The translations under genes were made by a program, and so were the position numbers. Source: Microbacterium pumilum (lineage in GTDB: Bacteria; Actinomycetota; Actinomycetes; Actinomycetales; Microbacteriaceae). Taken from it: a stretch of 64,000 nt of DNA. Below are positions 8,382 through 17,553 of this stretch, in pieces. Each line of letters starts with the position of its first letter. Position 1 is the stretch's first letter. The notes below the pieces were generated by a model. It made no database searches, was not told the origin of the DNA, and was given only the letters and a program-made list of their open reading frames with translations. The DNA lies in the NCBI RefSeq assembly GCF_039530225.1, contig NZ_BAAAOH010000001.1, positions 496,001 to 560,000 on the forward strand, read 5' to 3'.

Positions 8382-9385
8382 CGCGCGGTCGACTCGCGCG
8401 CCACCAGCTCGGGCCGGAATCGCACGGACCGTTCGTGCAGCCCATCGGGCTCCGCGAGGTCCTTGAGCAGCAGGTCGACAGCCGTGTACCCGATGAGCTC
8501 GGCGGGCTGCCGGATCGAGCTGAGCGGCACGACGGTCGCGGCGGCGAAGTCGATGTCGTCGTAGCCGATCAGGGCGATGTCGTCCGGCACCCGCACATCG
8601 CTCAGGAGCGAGAAGGCCTGGAGCGCACCGACGGCGAGCAGGTCGTTCGCCGCGAAGACGGCATCCGGCCTGTCGTCCGGCGATCGGGCCACGATCGCGT
8701 CTCCCGCGTCGCGTCCGTGCAGGACAGTGAGGGAGGGCATCTCGATGACCTCGAGCGTCGCATCGGGCCACGCGGCGACAGCCCGCCGCGCACCTTCGAG
8801 TCGATCGGCGACCTGCCGGATCGTGCGCGGGCCGCTGACGAACGCGATACGCCGACGTCCGATCTCGAGGAGGTGCGAAACCGCGAGGTGCCCGCCTTCC
8901 ACGTCGTCGACCGCGACGGACCCGAAGTCGGAGTCCGGCGCCTCGTGGTCGACCAGGATCACGGGCACGCCGCCGCTCTGAAGGCGCTCGAGCAGTCCCA
9001 GATCCTCGGTCACCGGAGTGACGAGCACGCCGTTGACCCGCTGCTCGCGGAAGAGCTCGAGATACGCGCTCTCGCGATCGGGCCGCTCGTCGCTGTTGCC
9101 GAGCAGCACGCTCATGCCGTCCTCGGCCGCCCGTGCGTCTGCACCCCTCGCGACCGCGGCGAAGAACGGGTTGCCGACATCGAGCACGACGAGTCCGATA
9201 CTCCGACTTCGCCCCGCCCGCAGCTGCCGCGCCGCGTCGTTGCGCACGAAGCCGAGCTCGTCGATCGCCTGCATGACGCGCTCGACGGTCGCGGGCGAGA
9301 CCTTCGACGGACGATTGAGCACATTCGAGACGGTGCCCACCGAGACGGATGCCGCCACGGCGACGTCGCGCACACTCACGGCCAC
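8378..9385 (-). CDS. LacI-family transcriptional repressor, probable rhamnose/rhamnoside regulator
   Basis: The 335-residue product has an N-terminal LacI helix-turn-helix (VAVAASVSVGTVSNVLNRP, about residues 8-26) and a periplasmic-binding-like effector domain. It starts with GTG behind a strong GGGAGGAG ribosome site. It sits between a GH78 gene and the apiosidase-like gene and is coupled to the latter. Palindromes with the core TGAAACGATTCA, a typical LacI operator shape with a central CG, precede the rhamnosidase operon and rhaM, and a weaker copy precedes the importer. The natural model is repression relieved by rhamnose or a rhamnoside; the inducer is inferred. Confidence 0.88.
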   Translation of the reverse strand: MAVSVRDVAVAASVSVGTVSNVLNRPSKVSPATVERVMQAIDELGFVRNDAARQLRAGRSRSIGLVVLDVGNPFFAAVARGADARAAEDGMSVLLGNSDERPDRESAYLELFREQRVNGVLVTPVTEDLGLLERLQSGGVPVILVDHEAPDSDFGSVAVDDVEGGHLAVSHLLEIGRRRIAFVSGPRTIRQVADRLEGARRAVAAWPDATLEVIEMPSLTVLHGRDAGDAIVARSPDDRPDAVFAANDLLAVGALQAFSLLSDVRVPDDIALIGYDDIDFAAATVVPLSSIRQPAELIGYTAVDLLLKDLAEPDGLHERSVRFRPELVARESTAR

Positions 9386-9412
9386 GGCGGCTCCTCCCCT
9401 AGGGCGATCATC

Positions 9413-12229
9413 TCATCGAGCGGATCGCGCGGCCGACAGCTCGGCGAGTCGATCCGCGATCACGGCCTGCAACGCCGGACCGGTCTGCTGGAAGATCGCC
9501 TCGCCGAGATCGCGGCCCGGCTTCCATTGTGTCGTCGTGCGGAAGGACTGGGCAGCCGTGGGCTTTCCCGCCTCGAGAGCAGTCAGGATCACCCGGTAGG
9601 CCTCGGGGTCGTCGATCACGGCTGCGAGGGTCGAGTCCAGCCCGACGTGTGCGGGCAGCGCGGCAGGCTGATCGGCGTCGACCTCCCATTCGTGCGTGCC
9701 CGAGCCGACCTCGTGGGTGGATCCATCGGGCAGGGTGACGATTCCCGTCGTGTTCGGCGGGATGACGGCCTCGATCCGGATGCGGTCACCGGAGCGCGTC
9801 CACGCGGAGCGTGCCCGGCCGTAGGGCGTGAGGTGCTCGGCCGAGGCGAAGTCGAACCCTTCGAGCGGATGCGGCGCGATGCTGATCCGCTCGTACGCCG
9901 GCGCCGCGGGCGCGAGGCCCGCGACTACCCGGTGCAGCCAGTCGCCGATCGCACCGAAGGCGTAGTGGTTGAACGACGTCATCTGGCCCGGATTGATGGT
10001 GCCATCCGGCAGCATCGAGTCCCACCGCTCCCAGATCGTGGTCGCTCCCATCGTGACCGGGTAGAGCCACGAGGGGTTCTCGGTCTGCACGAGCAGGCGC
10101 CGGGCCGTGTCGAGGTGTCCGGTGCGCGTGAGTGCGTCCTGGATGATCGGCGTGCCCACGAACCCGGTGCCGATCTTGTAGCCGGACTCGCGGGTGAGTT
10201 CTGCGAGGCGATCGCCGAGCGCGGGGATGAGCGACTCCGGTGCGATCTCGAACACGATCGCCATCGCGTACGCGGTCTGCGCATCCGACATCATCCGGCC
10301 CGAAGGGGTCACGTACTCGGAGAGGAACGCCTCGCGCACCTCTTCGGCGATCGCGGCATATTCCGTGGCTTCGGCGTCGTTCCCGAGCAGCTTCGCCGCG
10401 CGTGCGACCGCGTCGGCGGAGCGGAAGAGGTACGCGGTCGCAACGATGTCGCCATCCGTCTTCGCCCGCGCGGGCAGGTCCGGCGGAGCATCCGGGTCGA
10501 GCCAGTCGCCGAACTGGAACTTGCCCTCCCAGAGACGCCGATCGCCGGCGATCTCGAGCAGTGCGTCGGTCCACGCCTTCATGCTCGGGTACTGCCGCTC
10601 GAGGATGCTCGTGTCGGCGTAGCGCTCGTTGAGGACCCACGGGACGACCGTCGCGGCATCCCCCCACGCGGCAGCAGGCCGAGCGGGGCCGAGCACATTC
10701 GGAACGACGAACGGAACGATGCCGTGGTCGTTCTCCTGCTCGAGCGCGAGATCGCGCAGCCACGAGTCGAGGAACCCGCGCACGTCGTAGAGGAAGCTCG
10801 CCGTCGGGGCGAAGACCTGGATGTCGCCGGTCCATCCCAATCGCTCATCCCGCTGGGGGCAGTCGGTCGGCACGTACAGGAAGTTGCCCTTGAGCCCCCA
10901 CACCACGTTCTCGTGCAGCTTGCTCACGAGCTCGTGGGATGTCTCGAACCACCCGGTGCGCTCCATGTCGCTGTGGATGACCACTGCGGTGACCGCTCCG
11001 GGATCGACGTCTCCCTGCCATCCCGAGATCTCGGCGTACCGGAATCCGTGGAATGTGAACTCGGGCTCCCACTCGATCTCGCCATCGCCGGCGAGCGTCA
11101 GCCGGTCGGTCGCAGCGGCCTGCCGAAGCGGCCGCGTTCCGAGCTCCCCGTGCTCGAGCACCTCGGCATGGCGCAGCACGAGCTCGGTGCCGGCGGGCCC
11201 GGTCACACGCACTCGCAGCCGGCCCACGAGGTTCTGCCCGAAATCGAGGACCGTCTTGCCGGACGGTGTCGTGATGACCTCCACGACCGGAAGCTCCTCG
11301 AGCCGGCGGACGAAGGGCGACACGCGGGCCTCGGGAACCACGACCGGCTCGAACACGGCCACCGCGCTCCAGCCCGACTCGTCGTATCCGGCATCCGCGA
11401 ATCCGCGCCCGCCGCCGTCGATCAGGACCCGGCGAGCGTCGTAGTGCTCGCCGCCGTAGAGGCCGCTGAAGGTGATCGGACCCGTCGAGGCGCGCCACGC
11501 GGCATCCGTCACCACCCACTCCGCTGACCCGTCGGCGTACTCCAGGAGCAGCTGAGCCGCGAAGCGCGGCTGGGAGCCGTAGATCAGGCGCGCGTTCTCG
11601 CGGAAGCCGAAGTGCTCAGTGCCCCACGCTCCTGCGAGGCGCACGCCGATCGCGTTGCGGCCGGGCGTGATCAGCCCGGTGACGTCGGTCGTCTCGTGGA
11701 TCGTGCGGTACTGGTACGGGGTCCAGCCCGGCTTCATCACCTGGTCGTCGACATCCGCACCGTTGAGTGCCACTTGGTACACGCCCACGGCGGTCGCATA
11801 GAGCGTCGCGCGCGACACTGTCGATGCGATGTCGAACTCGGTGCGCAGGTACGCCGGCTGAGCGTGCTCCTGCGGGTCCGCGAGGCCGACCGTCGTCGCC
11901 TGCCACTCGCCGTCGAGGAAGCCGGCGAAGATCCGGCGCGGCTCGCTCCAGGGACCCTGCTGCCCGTCCTCGCCCGTCACGCGCACGCGCAGGGTCACGT
12001 CGTCGCGCGGCGCGAGCGGAGCGAACGGCCAGGCGATCTGGGTCGACGCGCGACCCTCGACCGTGTGCGACTCGATCGTGCCGGCGCGGTCCAGTTCGAG
12101 CTCGGCGCCCGCCTGGAGCCAGTTCGCGGCATCCGTCTCGGTGATCCAGCCGACGATCGGCTCAGGTGAGGCGACGATGTCGCTGCGGTATGGGGCATCG
12201 ACGACGACGCGTGCGATCGGATGAGTCAT
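9413..12229 (-). CDS. Alpha-L-rhamnosidase, GH78 (copy A)
   Basis: This 938-residue protein has the GH78 layout: N-terminal Fn3-like and beta-jelly-roll domains (MKPGWTPYQYR, HFGFRENARLIYG), the concanavalin-like domain, an alpha6/alpha6 barrel and a C-terminal beta-sandwich. The catalytic-acid motif DCPQRDERLGWTGD and the WERWDSMLPDG segment with the second Glu are intact. No signal peptide is present, so it acts on imported oligosaccharides or glycosides in the cytoplasm. GAGGAG precedes the ATG at 12229. It extends about 60 residues past the usual C-terminal domain, with a helical tail (about 875-938) resembling a small alpha-helical cap of unknown use. Confidence 0.93.
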   Translation of the reverse strand: MTHPIARVVVDAPYRSDIVASPEPIVGWITETDAANWLQAGAELELDRAGTIESHTVEGRASTQIAWPFAPLAPRDDVTLRVRVTGEDGQQGPWSEPRRIFAGFLDGEWQATTVGLADPQEHAQPAYLRTEFDIASTVSRATLYATAVGVYQVALNGADVDDQVMKPGWTPYQYRTIHETTDVTGLITPGRNAIGVRLAGAWGTEHFGFRENARLIYGSQPRFAAQLLLEYADGSAEWVVTDAAWRASTGPITFSGLYGGEHYDARRVLIDGGGRGFADAGYDESGWSAVAVFEPVVVPEARVSPFVRRLEELPVVEVITTPSGKTVLDFGQNLVGRLRVRVTGPAGTELVLRHAEVLEHGELGTRPLRQAAATDRLTLAGDGEIEWEPEFTFHGFRYAEISGWQGDVDPGAVTAVVIHSDMERTGWFETSHELVSKLHENVVWGLKGNFLYVPTDCPQRDERLGWTGDIQVFAPTASFLYDVRGFLDSWLRDLALEQENDHGIVPFVVPNVLGPARPAAAWGDAATVVPWVLNERYADTSILERQYPSMKAWTDALLEIAGDRRLWEGKFQFGDWLDPDAPPDLPARAKTDGDIVATAYLFRSADAVARAAKLLGNDAEATEYAAIAEEVREAFLSEYVTPSGRMMSDAQTAYAMAIVFEIAPESLIPALGDRLAELTRESGYKIGTGFVGTPIIQDALTRTGHLDTARRLLVQTENPSWLYPVTMGATTIWERWDSMLPDGTINPGQMTSFNHYAFGAIGDWLHRVVAGLAPAAPAYERISIAPHPLEGFDFASAEHLTPYGRARSAWTRSGDRIRIEAVIPPNTTGIVTLPDGSTHEVGSGTHEWEVDADQPAALPAHVGLDSTLAAVIDDPEAYRVILTALEAGKPTAAQSFRTTTQWKPGRDLGEAIFQQTGPALQAVIADRLAELSAARSAR

Positions 12230-12267
12230 GGCACTCCTCTGTGCGAGTTGGTCTCGGGCCGTACGGG

Positions 12268-14952
12268 TCAGGCGACGACGGCAGCGCTCGGATGGGCGAC
12301 CGCGGGGGCGGTGACGCTGATCCGGTGCGTGCCGTGCCGGAGATCGGCCGGCGCCGGCGCGCCGTCGACGGTGACGATCGATTCGTCGGTGACCGGCAGG
12401 TCGAGGATCGCGCGAGAGCCGAACGGCACCTCGAGGGTGGCCTCGAACACCCCGTCCGTCACCTGCCAGTCGATCGCGAGTCTGCCGAGCCGCGTGTCGA
12501 TGGATGCGCTCGCCCGGTCGAGGCCCTCGGCCGGCCGCGGTGCGACGTGGACGGTGCGATATCCCGGGTCGTCGATGTCGGGAGCCAGACCGGCGACCGT
12601 GCGATAGACCCAGTCGATCATGGCGCCGTAGGCGTAGTGGTTGAACGAGAGCATGCTGCCCTCTTCGCGGTCGACCTCTTCGCTCGGCTGCGCGTCCATC
12701 GCCCCGGAGTGGATGCTCCCGTCGGGCAGGATCGCATCCCATCGCTCCCACACGGTCGTGGCGCCACGGTCGACCTGGTAGAGCCAGGATGGCGCGTCGC
12801 GGCGGAGCAGCATGAGGTACGCCTCGTCGAGGTACCCGTGGCGCGAGAGCGCGAACAGCACGAGCGGTGTGCCGAGGAAACCGGTCGCGATGCGGCCGTT
12901 CTCACGCCGTACGTCTTCCGCTAGTCCGGCGGCGATCGCCTCGCGCTGGTCGGCGGGAGCGAGATCGAACTCGAGTGAGAGCGCAGCCCCGGTCTGGGTG
13001 GTGACAGCCTCGTCGCCCCACTTCTCGAAGGTCGCGGCGGCCACTCGGTCGGCGAGCGCGTCGTAGTCGGACCCACGACCGGCGTCGCCCACGAGGCGCT
13101 CCGCCTCGGCCAGCAGCCGGGCCGAGCGCACGTAGAAGGCGTTCGCGACGAAGTCGCTCGACACCTTCGCCTCCCAGGGCCGCTCGCCCGGCGCATCCGG
13201 GTCGAGCCAGTCGCCGTACTGGAACGGCTCGGTCGGCAGCACGACTCCGTCGCCCGCGCGGCGACGCAGGTGCTCGACCCATCGGCGCATGCTGTCGAGC
13301 TGGCGCGCGAGGATCTCGTCCGACCCGTACGACTCGTATACCGCGAACGGCACGATGGTGGCGGCATCCGCCCAGCCGGCCCGGCCCATGTTTTCGGTCG
13401 GCACTCCGCCCATCAGCATGTCGACGGGGCGGATGATGTCGGGAACGACGGATGCCACGCCACCCTCATCCGTCTGATCGATCTCGAGGTCGCGCAGCCA
13501 CGATGCCCAGAACGACTCCGAGTCCATCAGCGTCGACGCCGTGGCACTGAAGGCCTGTGCGTCTCCGGTCCAGCCGAGCCGCTCATCGCGCTGCGGGCAG
13601 TCCGTGGGCACCGAGACGAAGTTGTCGCGCTGCGACCAGAACACGTTCGAGTGGAACTGATCGAGCGCTTCATGCGAGGAGCGGAATGCACTCCGCGGCG
13701 CGAGGTCGCTCGAGATCGAGATCGCATCGGCCGACACGACTTCGGCGCCGACGACATCCGCATAACGGAACCCGTGGAAGGTGAACGCGGGCTCGAGGGT
13801 GTGCTCGCCGTCACGATCGAGCGTGTAGACATCCGTCGCCTTCGCGCTGCGCAGCGCGGCGGTGTGCAGGTTGCCCGACGGCTCGAGCACCTCGGCGTGG
13901 CGGATGGTGACCGTGTCGCCGGTGCGACCGCGCACCGTCAGCCGCACCCAGCCCGCGATGTTCTGACCGGCATCGAGCTGAGTGGTGTCGCCGTGGGCGT
14001 AGGCGCGCATGGGGAGCTCTGCCACGACCTCGACCGGGGCGGCGATACGAGGCTCGAAGAGTGCGGGATCGGCATCCAGTATCTCGACGGCGACCCAGCC
14101 CTCTGCCGCGAAGCCCGGGGTGTGGATGTCGGCCGAGAGGCGCAGGTCCGTCACCGTTCCGTCGTAGATGCCGGCCGATCGCACCGCCCCGAAGCCGCCC
14201 ACCCAGGACTCGTCCGTGACGAGCGCCACGTCGCCGTCGACCTCGAGCTGCGCGATCGCGCCGATGCGGTCGCCGTAGATCGCGGTGCGACGGGCGAAGC
14301 CGAAGCTCCCCCGGTACCAGCCTTCACCCACCGCGAGCACGATGACGTTCTCACCTTCGTGCAGGAGATCGGTGACATCGACCGTGTCGATCAGGATCCG
14401 CTCCTGATACGACGTCCACCCGGGGGTGAGCAGGGCGTCCGACGCGCGCACGCCGTTGATCCACGCGTCCACCAGTCCCAGTGCGCTGAGTCGAAGGCGG
14501 GCGGATGCGGGTGCCGCATCCAGCGTGAACTCACGGCGAAGCAGCGGCACCGGGCCGTCGATCTCGCTCGGGATGCCGATCACGCGCGCTTCGAGCTGCG
14601 TGCCGTCGACGCCGGCCTCGACCGTGAGGGAGTCGCTCCACTCGGTCCATCCGGCATCCGTCGCGATCCGGACGCTGTAGCTTCGCCGCTCGCGCGGCGA
14701 CAGGCCGCCGGGCGCCTCGACGCCGATCGAATCGCTCGACTCGACCGGTTCCGCCGGGGTGGGCTCGGTTCCCTCTGCGCCGCTCCTGAGCTGATACCCG
14801 AGCTGTCGCGCGGTGGGTTCGTCGCTCTCGACGCGCCACGTCAGCCGGACGCTTCCAGCCGGGACGCCGAGCAGGCCGGCGGGATATTGGGACTGGACAG
14901 CGACAACCCTGGTCGACGTATCTGCACTCGTGGACGGAGGAAGTGCCGGCAT
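12268..14952 (-). CDS. Alpha-L-rhamnosidase, GH78 (copy B)
   Basis: This is a second, divergent GH78 enzyme of 894 residues, first gene of the leftward operon. It has the same domain order as copy A, with LTPGWTSYQERI, the catalytic DCPQRDERLGWTGD and WERWDAILPDG followed by LSFNHYAYGAMIDW. The ATG at 14952 follows AAAGGA; the frame extends 15 codons upstream, but those fall downstream of the probable promoter without a better start. No signal peptide is seen. Two cytoplasmic rhamnosidases of one family usually split substrates by linkage or aglycone. The operon promoter carries a LacI operator at 14998-15013. Confidence 0.93.
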   Translation of the reverse strand: MPALPPSTSADTSTRVVAVQSQYPAGLLGVPAGSVRLTWRVESDEPTARQLGYQLRSGAEGTEPTPAEPVESSDSIGVEAPGGLSPRERRSYSVRIATDAGWTEWSDSLTVEAGVDGTQLEARVIGIPSEIDGPVPLLRREFTLDAAPASARLRLSALGLVDAWINGVRASDALLTPGWTSYQERILIDTVDVTDLLHEGENVIVLAVGEGWYRGSFGFARRTAIYGDRIGAIAQLEVDGDVALVTDESWVGGFGAVRSAGIYDGTVTDLRLSADIHTPGFAAEGWVAVEILDADPALFEPRIAAPVEVVAELPMRAYAHGDTTQLDAGQNIAGWVRLTVRGRTGDTVTIRHAEVLEPSGNLHTAALRSAKATDVYTLDRDGEHTLEPAFTFHGFRYADVVGAEVVSADAISISSDLAPRSAFRSSHEALDQFHSNVFWSQRDNFVSVPTDCPQRDERLGWTGDAQAFSATASTLMDSESFWASWLRDLEIDQTDEGGVASVVPDIIRPVDMLMGGVPTENMGRAGWADAATIVPFAVYESYGSDEILARQLDSMRRWVEHLRRRAGDGVVLPTEPFQYGDWLDPDAPGERPWEAKVSSDFVANAFYVRSARLLAEAERLVGDAGRGSDYDALADRVAAATFEKWGDEAVTTQTGAALSLEFDLAPADQREAIAAGLAEDVRRENGRIATGFLGTPLVLFALSRHGYLDEAYLMLLRRDAPSWLYQVDRGATTVWERWDAILPDGSIHSGAMDAQPSEEVDREEGSMLSFNHYAYGAMIDWVYRTVAGLAPDIDDPGYRTVHVAPRPAEGLDRASASIDTRLGRLAIDWQVTDGVFEATLEVPFGSRAILDLPVTDESIVTVDGAPAPADLRHGTHRISVTAPAVAHPSAAVVA

Positions 14953-14995
14953 GGCTGGGGTCCTTTCGGCGCTGGCAGCTTTGCCGCGCGATCTC

Positions 14996-15025
14996 ATCCT
15001 GAAACGATTCAGGCGCTGGTGTCAA
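14996..15025 (-). promoter_or_regulatory. Promoter of the rhamnosidase-lacI operon
   Basis: On the minus strand a perfect -35 box, TTGACA (15025-15020), is followed 18 bases later by CAGGAT (15001-14996) as a -10 candidate. The LacI operator at 14998-15013 lies in the spacer and over the -10 box, so a bound repressor would block RNA polymerase. Confidence 0.6.
14998..15013. promoter_or_regulatory. LacI-type operator O1
   Basis: CCTGAAACGATTCAGG is a 16-base inverted repeat with arms CCTGAA/TTCAGG and a central CG, the usual shape of a LacI-family operator. Its 12-base core is identical to the site before rhaM. Confidence 0.75.
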
Positions 15026-15076
15026 TCCCGGGGTCCCGGACGTTCATGTTCTGGTCGAGACGTTACGGGATCGTAA

Positions 15077-15088
15077 TGATACGTTTCA
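15077..15088. promoter_or_regulatory. LacI-type operator O2
   Basis: TGATACGTTTCA matches the reverse complement of the O1 core (TGAATCGTTTCA) at 11 of 12 positions and keeps the central CG. It lies just upstream of a TTGACT (15097-15102), N18, TAGCGT (15121-15126) promoter candidate for the ABC importer operon. Confidence 0.6.
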
Positions 15089-15133
15089 CCGGATGCTTGA
15101 CTCCGAGCCCCATCGCGTCGTAGCGTGACGGCA

Positions 15134-15147
15134 TTGAATGGTTTCAA
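15134..15147. promoter_or_regulatory. Possible weaker LacI operator O3
   Basis: TTGAATGGTTTCAA is an inverted repeat (TTGAA/TTCAA) just downstream of the predicted importer -10 box. The centre is TGGT rather than the ACGA of O1, so it could be a weaker site for the same repressor or a site for another regulator. Confidence 0.35.
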
Positions 15148-15207
15148 CCCTTTCGACCCCGCAATGTGGCGGACCTACCGCACAGCGGCTTTACAAGGAG
15201 GTAAAGG

Positions 15208-16536
15208 ATGAAGCAATCCCCGACCCGACGGGTCCTGACAGCAGCCGCAGGGCTGGCGGTGCTCGCGCTCCCGCTCGCCGCCTGTAGTGGTGGCGGCGGC
15301 AACTCCGACGATGGTGGCGCTGTCGAGATCTCGTACCTCACGCAGAGCGATGACAACAACACCAACCAGGCGAAGGCGCTTATCGAGGCGTTCGAGAAGG
15401 CCAACCCTGACATCACGGTGAAGCTGGAGACGCAGCCGGGTGGCACCGAGGGCGACAACCTCATGAAGACCAAGCTGTCGACCGGTTCGATGGAAGACGT
15501 CTTCCACTACAACTCCGGGTCGCTGTTTCAGGCGCTGAACCCCGACCAGACGATGGTCGACCTGAGCGACGAGGAGTGGGTGAGCACACTCACGGACGAC
15601 TTCAAGGCGGTCGTCTCGACCGACACCGCCCTGTACGGGGCGCCCTGGGGCGCATCGTTCGCCGGCGCGGTGATGTACAACAAGAAGGTGTACGCCGACC
15701 TCGGCCTCGAGGTTCCGACGACGTGGGATGAGTTCATCGCGAACAGCGAGAAGATCAAGGCTGAAGGCAACGGCGTCGCTCCGATCATCCAGTCCTACGG
15801 AGACACCTGGACGAGCCAGCTGTTCGTGCTGGGCGACTTCGCCAATGTCACGGCGCAGGAACCGGAGTGGGCGGAGCAGTACACCGCGAACGACCCGAAC
15901 GCGAAGTACGTCAACGAGCCGGCGTTCGCGGGATTCGCGAACCAGCAGGAAGCATTCGACAAGGGGCTGTTCAACGAGGACTTCCCGTCGATGACCAACG
16001 CGCAGGCGATGGAGGCTCTGGCCACCGGCGCGGGCGCGCAGTACCCGATGCTGACCGCGACGATCGCGACGATCATCCAGAACAATCCGGACAACGTCGA
16101 TGACATCGGCGTGTTCGCTCTGCCCGCCGCGAACGCAGACGACACGGCGATCACGATCTGGCAGCCGAACGCCATCTACATCTCGAAGGCAACCGAGGGC
16201 GACAAGCTCGACGCAGCGAAGAAGTTCGTCGCGTTCGCCAACTCGTCCGAGGGCTGCGAGGTGCAGAATGCGACCGCCGCGCCGGCCGGTCCGTACGTGA
16301 CGACCGCCTGCACGATTCCGGAGGACTCGCCCGCGCTGGTGGATGACATCCAGGCGTACTTCGACTCCGGCAAGACCGGGTCGGCGTTGGAGTTCCTCTC
16401 CCCCATCAAGGGACCGAACCTCGAGAACATCACCGTCGCGGTCGGCTCGGGCATCACCCCTGCTGAGGAGGGCGCTGCACAGTACGACGACGACGTGAAG
16501 AAGCAGGCCCAGCAGCTCGGACTCCCGGGCTGGTAA
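15208..16536 (+). CDS. ABC sugar transporter, extracellular solute-binding lipoprotein (CUT1)
   Basis: The 442-residue product has a lipoprotein signal peptide with lipobox LAAC (Cys26), followed by a Gly-rich linker and a family-1 solute-binding fold; FEKANPDITVKLE and PWGASFAGAVMYNKKVY are typical segments. AAGGAGG lies seven bases before the ATG. It is followed by two permeases and lies between rhamnosidase and rhamnose-catabolic operons, so it probably binds rhamnose-containing oligosaccharides or glycosides. Because both rhamnosidases are cytoplasmic, import of intact rhamnosides makes sense. The ligand itself is inferred. Confidence 0.93.
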   Translation: MKQSPTRRVLTAAAGLAVLALPLAACSGGGGNSDDGGAVEISYLTQSDDNNTNQAKALIEAFEKANPDITVKLETQPGGTEGDNLMKTKLSTGSMEDVFHYNSGSLFQALNPDQTMVDLSDEEWVSTLTDDFKAVVSTDTALYGAPWGASFAGAVMYNKKVYADLGLEVPTTWDEFIANSEKIKAEGNGVAPIIQSYGDTWTSQLFVLGDFANVTAQEPEWAEQYTANDPNAKYVNEPAFAGFANQQEAFDKGLFNEDFPSMTNAQAMEALATGAGAQYPMLTATIATIIQNNPDNVDDIGVFALPAANADDTAITIWQPNAIYISKATEGDKLDAAKKFVAFANSSEGCEVQNATAAPAGPYVTTACTIPEDSPALVDDIQAYFDSGKTGSALEFLSPIKGPNLENITVAVGSGITPAEEGAAQYDDDVKKQAQQLGLPGW

Positions 16537-16569
16537 ACCCTCACCTGATCTGCTGAGATCGACACACCA

Positions 16570-16601
16570 GGGGCCGGCGGCGAAAGTTCGCCGCCGGCCC
16601 C
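16570..16601. terminator. Strong intercistronic hairpin after the binding-protein gene
   Basis: A perfect 15-base-pair GC-rich stem (16570-16584 with 16587-16601) has a two-base loop and no T-run. It lies 34 bases after the binding-protein stop and about 20 bases before the permease start. Such hairpins usually protect the upstream message or partly end transcription, giving more binding protein than permease. Confidence 0.75.
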
Positions 16602-16620
16602 GCTTCACGAAGGAGTGATG

Positions 16621-17553
16621 ATGACGACTGCTGTCGCACCCACCGGAGCGGCTCCACCGGCCTCCCGGACGAGCAAGCCCCCCATGGGACGCAAGGGCAT
16701 GAAGAGCATGTACCCGTCCTGGTTCTACATCCCCGCCGCCGTGCTGTTCATCATCTTCTTCGCGGTGCCGACGTTCTCCTCGTTCTATTTCTCCCTCACC
16801 CGCTGGACGCTGTTCGACGTGCAGTTCATCGGGTTCGACAACTTCATCGCGTTCTTCCAAGAGCCACAGCTCGTCACGGCGTTCATCAACACCTTCATCT
16901 ACGGGTTCGTCACCTCCGCGTCGAAGGTCGTCCTGGGTCTCGCGCTGGCGCTGCTGCTGACTGGCCCGATCCTCGGCCGCGGCTATCTTCGCGGCGTCAT
17001 CTTCTTCCCCGTGCTGGTCTCCACCATCGGGGTCGGCTTCACCTTCAAGGCGCTCCTGGACCCGTTCCACGGCATCGTGAACAACGTCCTCGGCTTCATG
17101 AACCTGCCGCAGCCGGGCTGGTACACCGACCCGAACCTCGCGCTGCTCACTGTCGCAGCGGTGGACGTCTGGAAGGGCGTCGGTATCGCGACACTGATCT
17201 TCATGGCCGGGATCGTCGCGATCCCGCATGAGTATTTCGAGGCAGCCCGGATGGACGGCGCCGGCGCCTGGTCGGTGTTCCGCAACATCACGCTGCCGCT
17301 GGTGCGGCCGGCGACAGCGACCGTCATCATCCTGTCGCTCATCGGCGGGCTGAGATCCTTCGATCTCATCTGGGCGATCACAAAGGGCGGACCAGGGTTC
17401 ACCAGCGACGTGATCGCATCCGTCATCTACAAGCAGTACCAAGCCGGGTTCTTCGGCCTGTCCACCGCCGGCAACGTCATCCTCTTCATCGTGGTGATCG
17501 CGGTCATGGTGCCGGTATCGCTGTTCCTCAATCGAAAGCAGGACGAGCTGTGA
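16621..17553 (+). CDS. ABC sugar transporter permease, MalF-like
   Basis: The product is a six-helix CUT1 permease (310 residues from this start) with the EAA loop EYFEAARMDGAGAWSVFRNITLP near residue 210, which contacts the ATPase. Three start codons are stacked (GTG 16615, ATG 16618, ATG 16621) behind AAGGAG at 16610-16615; 16621 gives the best spacing. The stop overlaps the next permease start as GTGA. No ATPase gene follows; in actinobacteria such importers often share one MsiK-type ATPase encoded elsewhere. Confidence 0.92.
   Translation: MTTAVAPTGAAPPASRTSKPPMGRKGMKSMYPSWFYIPAAVLFIIFFAVPTFSSFYFSLTRWTLFDVQFIGFDNFIAFFQEPQLVTAFINTFIYGFVTSASKVVLGLALALLLTGPILGRGYLRGVIFFPVLVSTIGVGFTFKALLDPFHGIVNNVLGFMNLPQPGWYTDPNLALLTVAAVDVWKGVGIATLIFMAGIVAIPHEYFEAARMDGAGAWSVFRNITLPLVRPATATVIILSLIGGLRSFDLIWAITKGGPGFTSDVIASVIYKQYQAGFFGLSTAGNVILFIVVIAVMVPVSLFLNRKQDEL

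Noticed and set aside
8039..11527. A 1162-codon open frame on the plus strand
   Set aside because: It is antisense to LacI, GH78 copy A and the glycosidase, has a composition unlike a protein, and all three opposite genes have clear family motifs.
15164..15183. Hairpin in the leader of the binding-protein gene as a riboswitch
   Set aside because: Only a short bulged stem (TGTG/CACA with CGG/CCG) is present; no known aptamer pattern was recognised.
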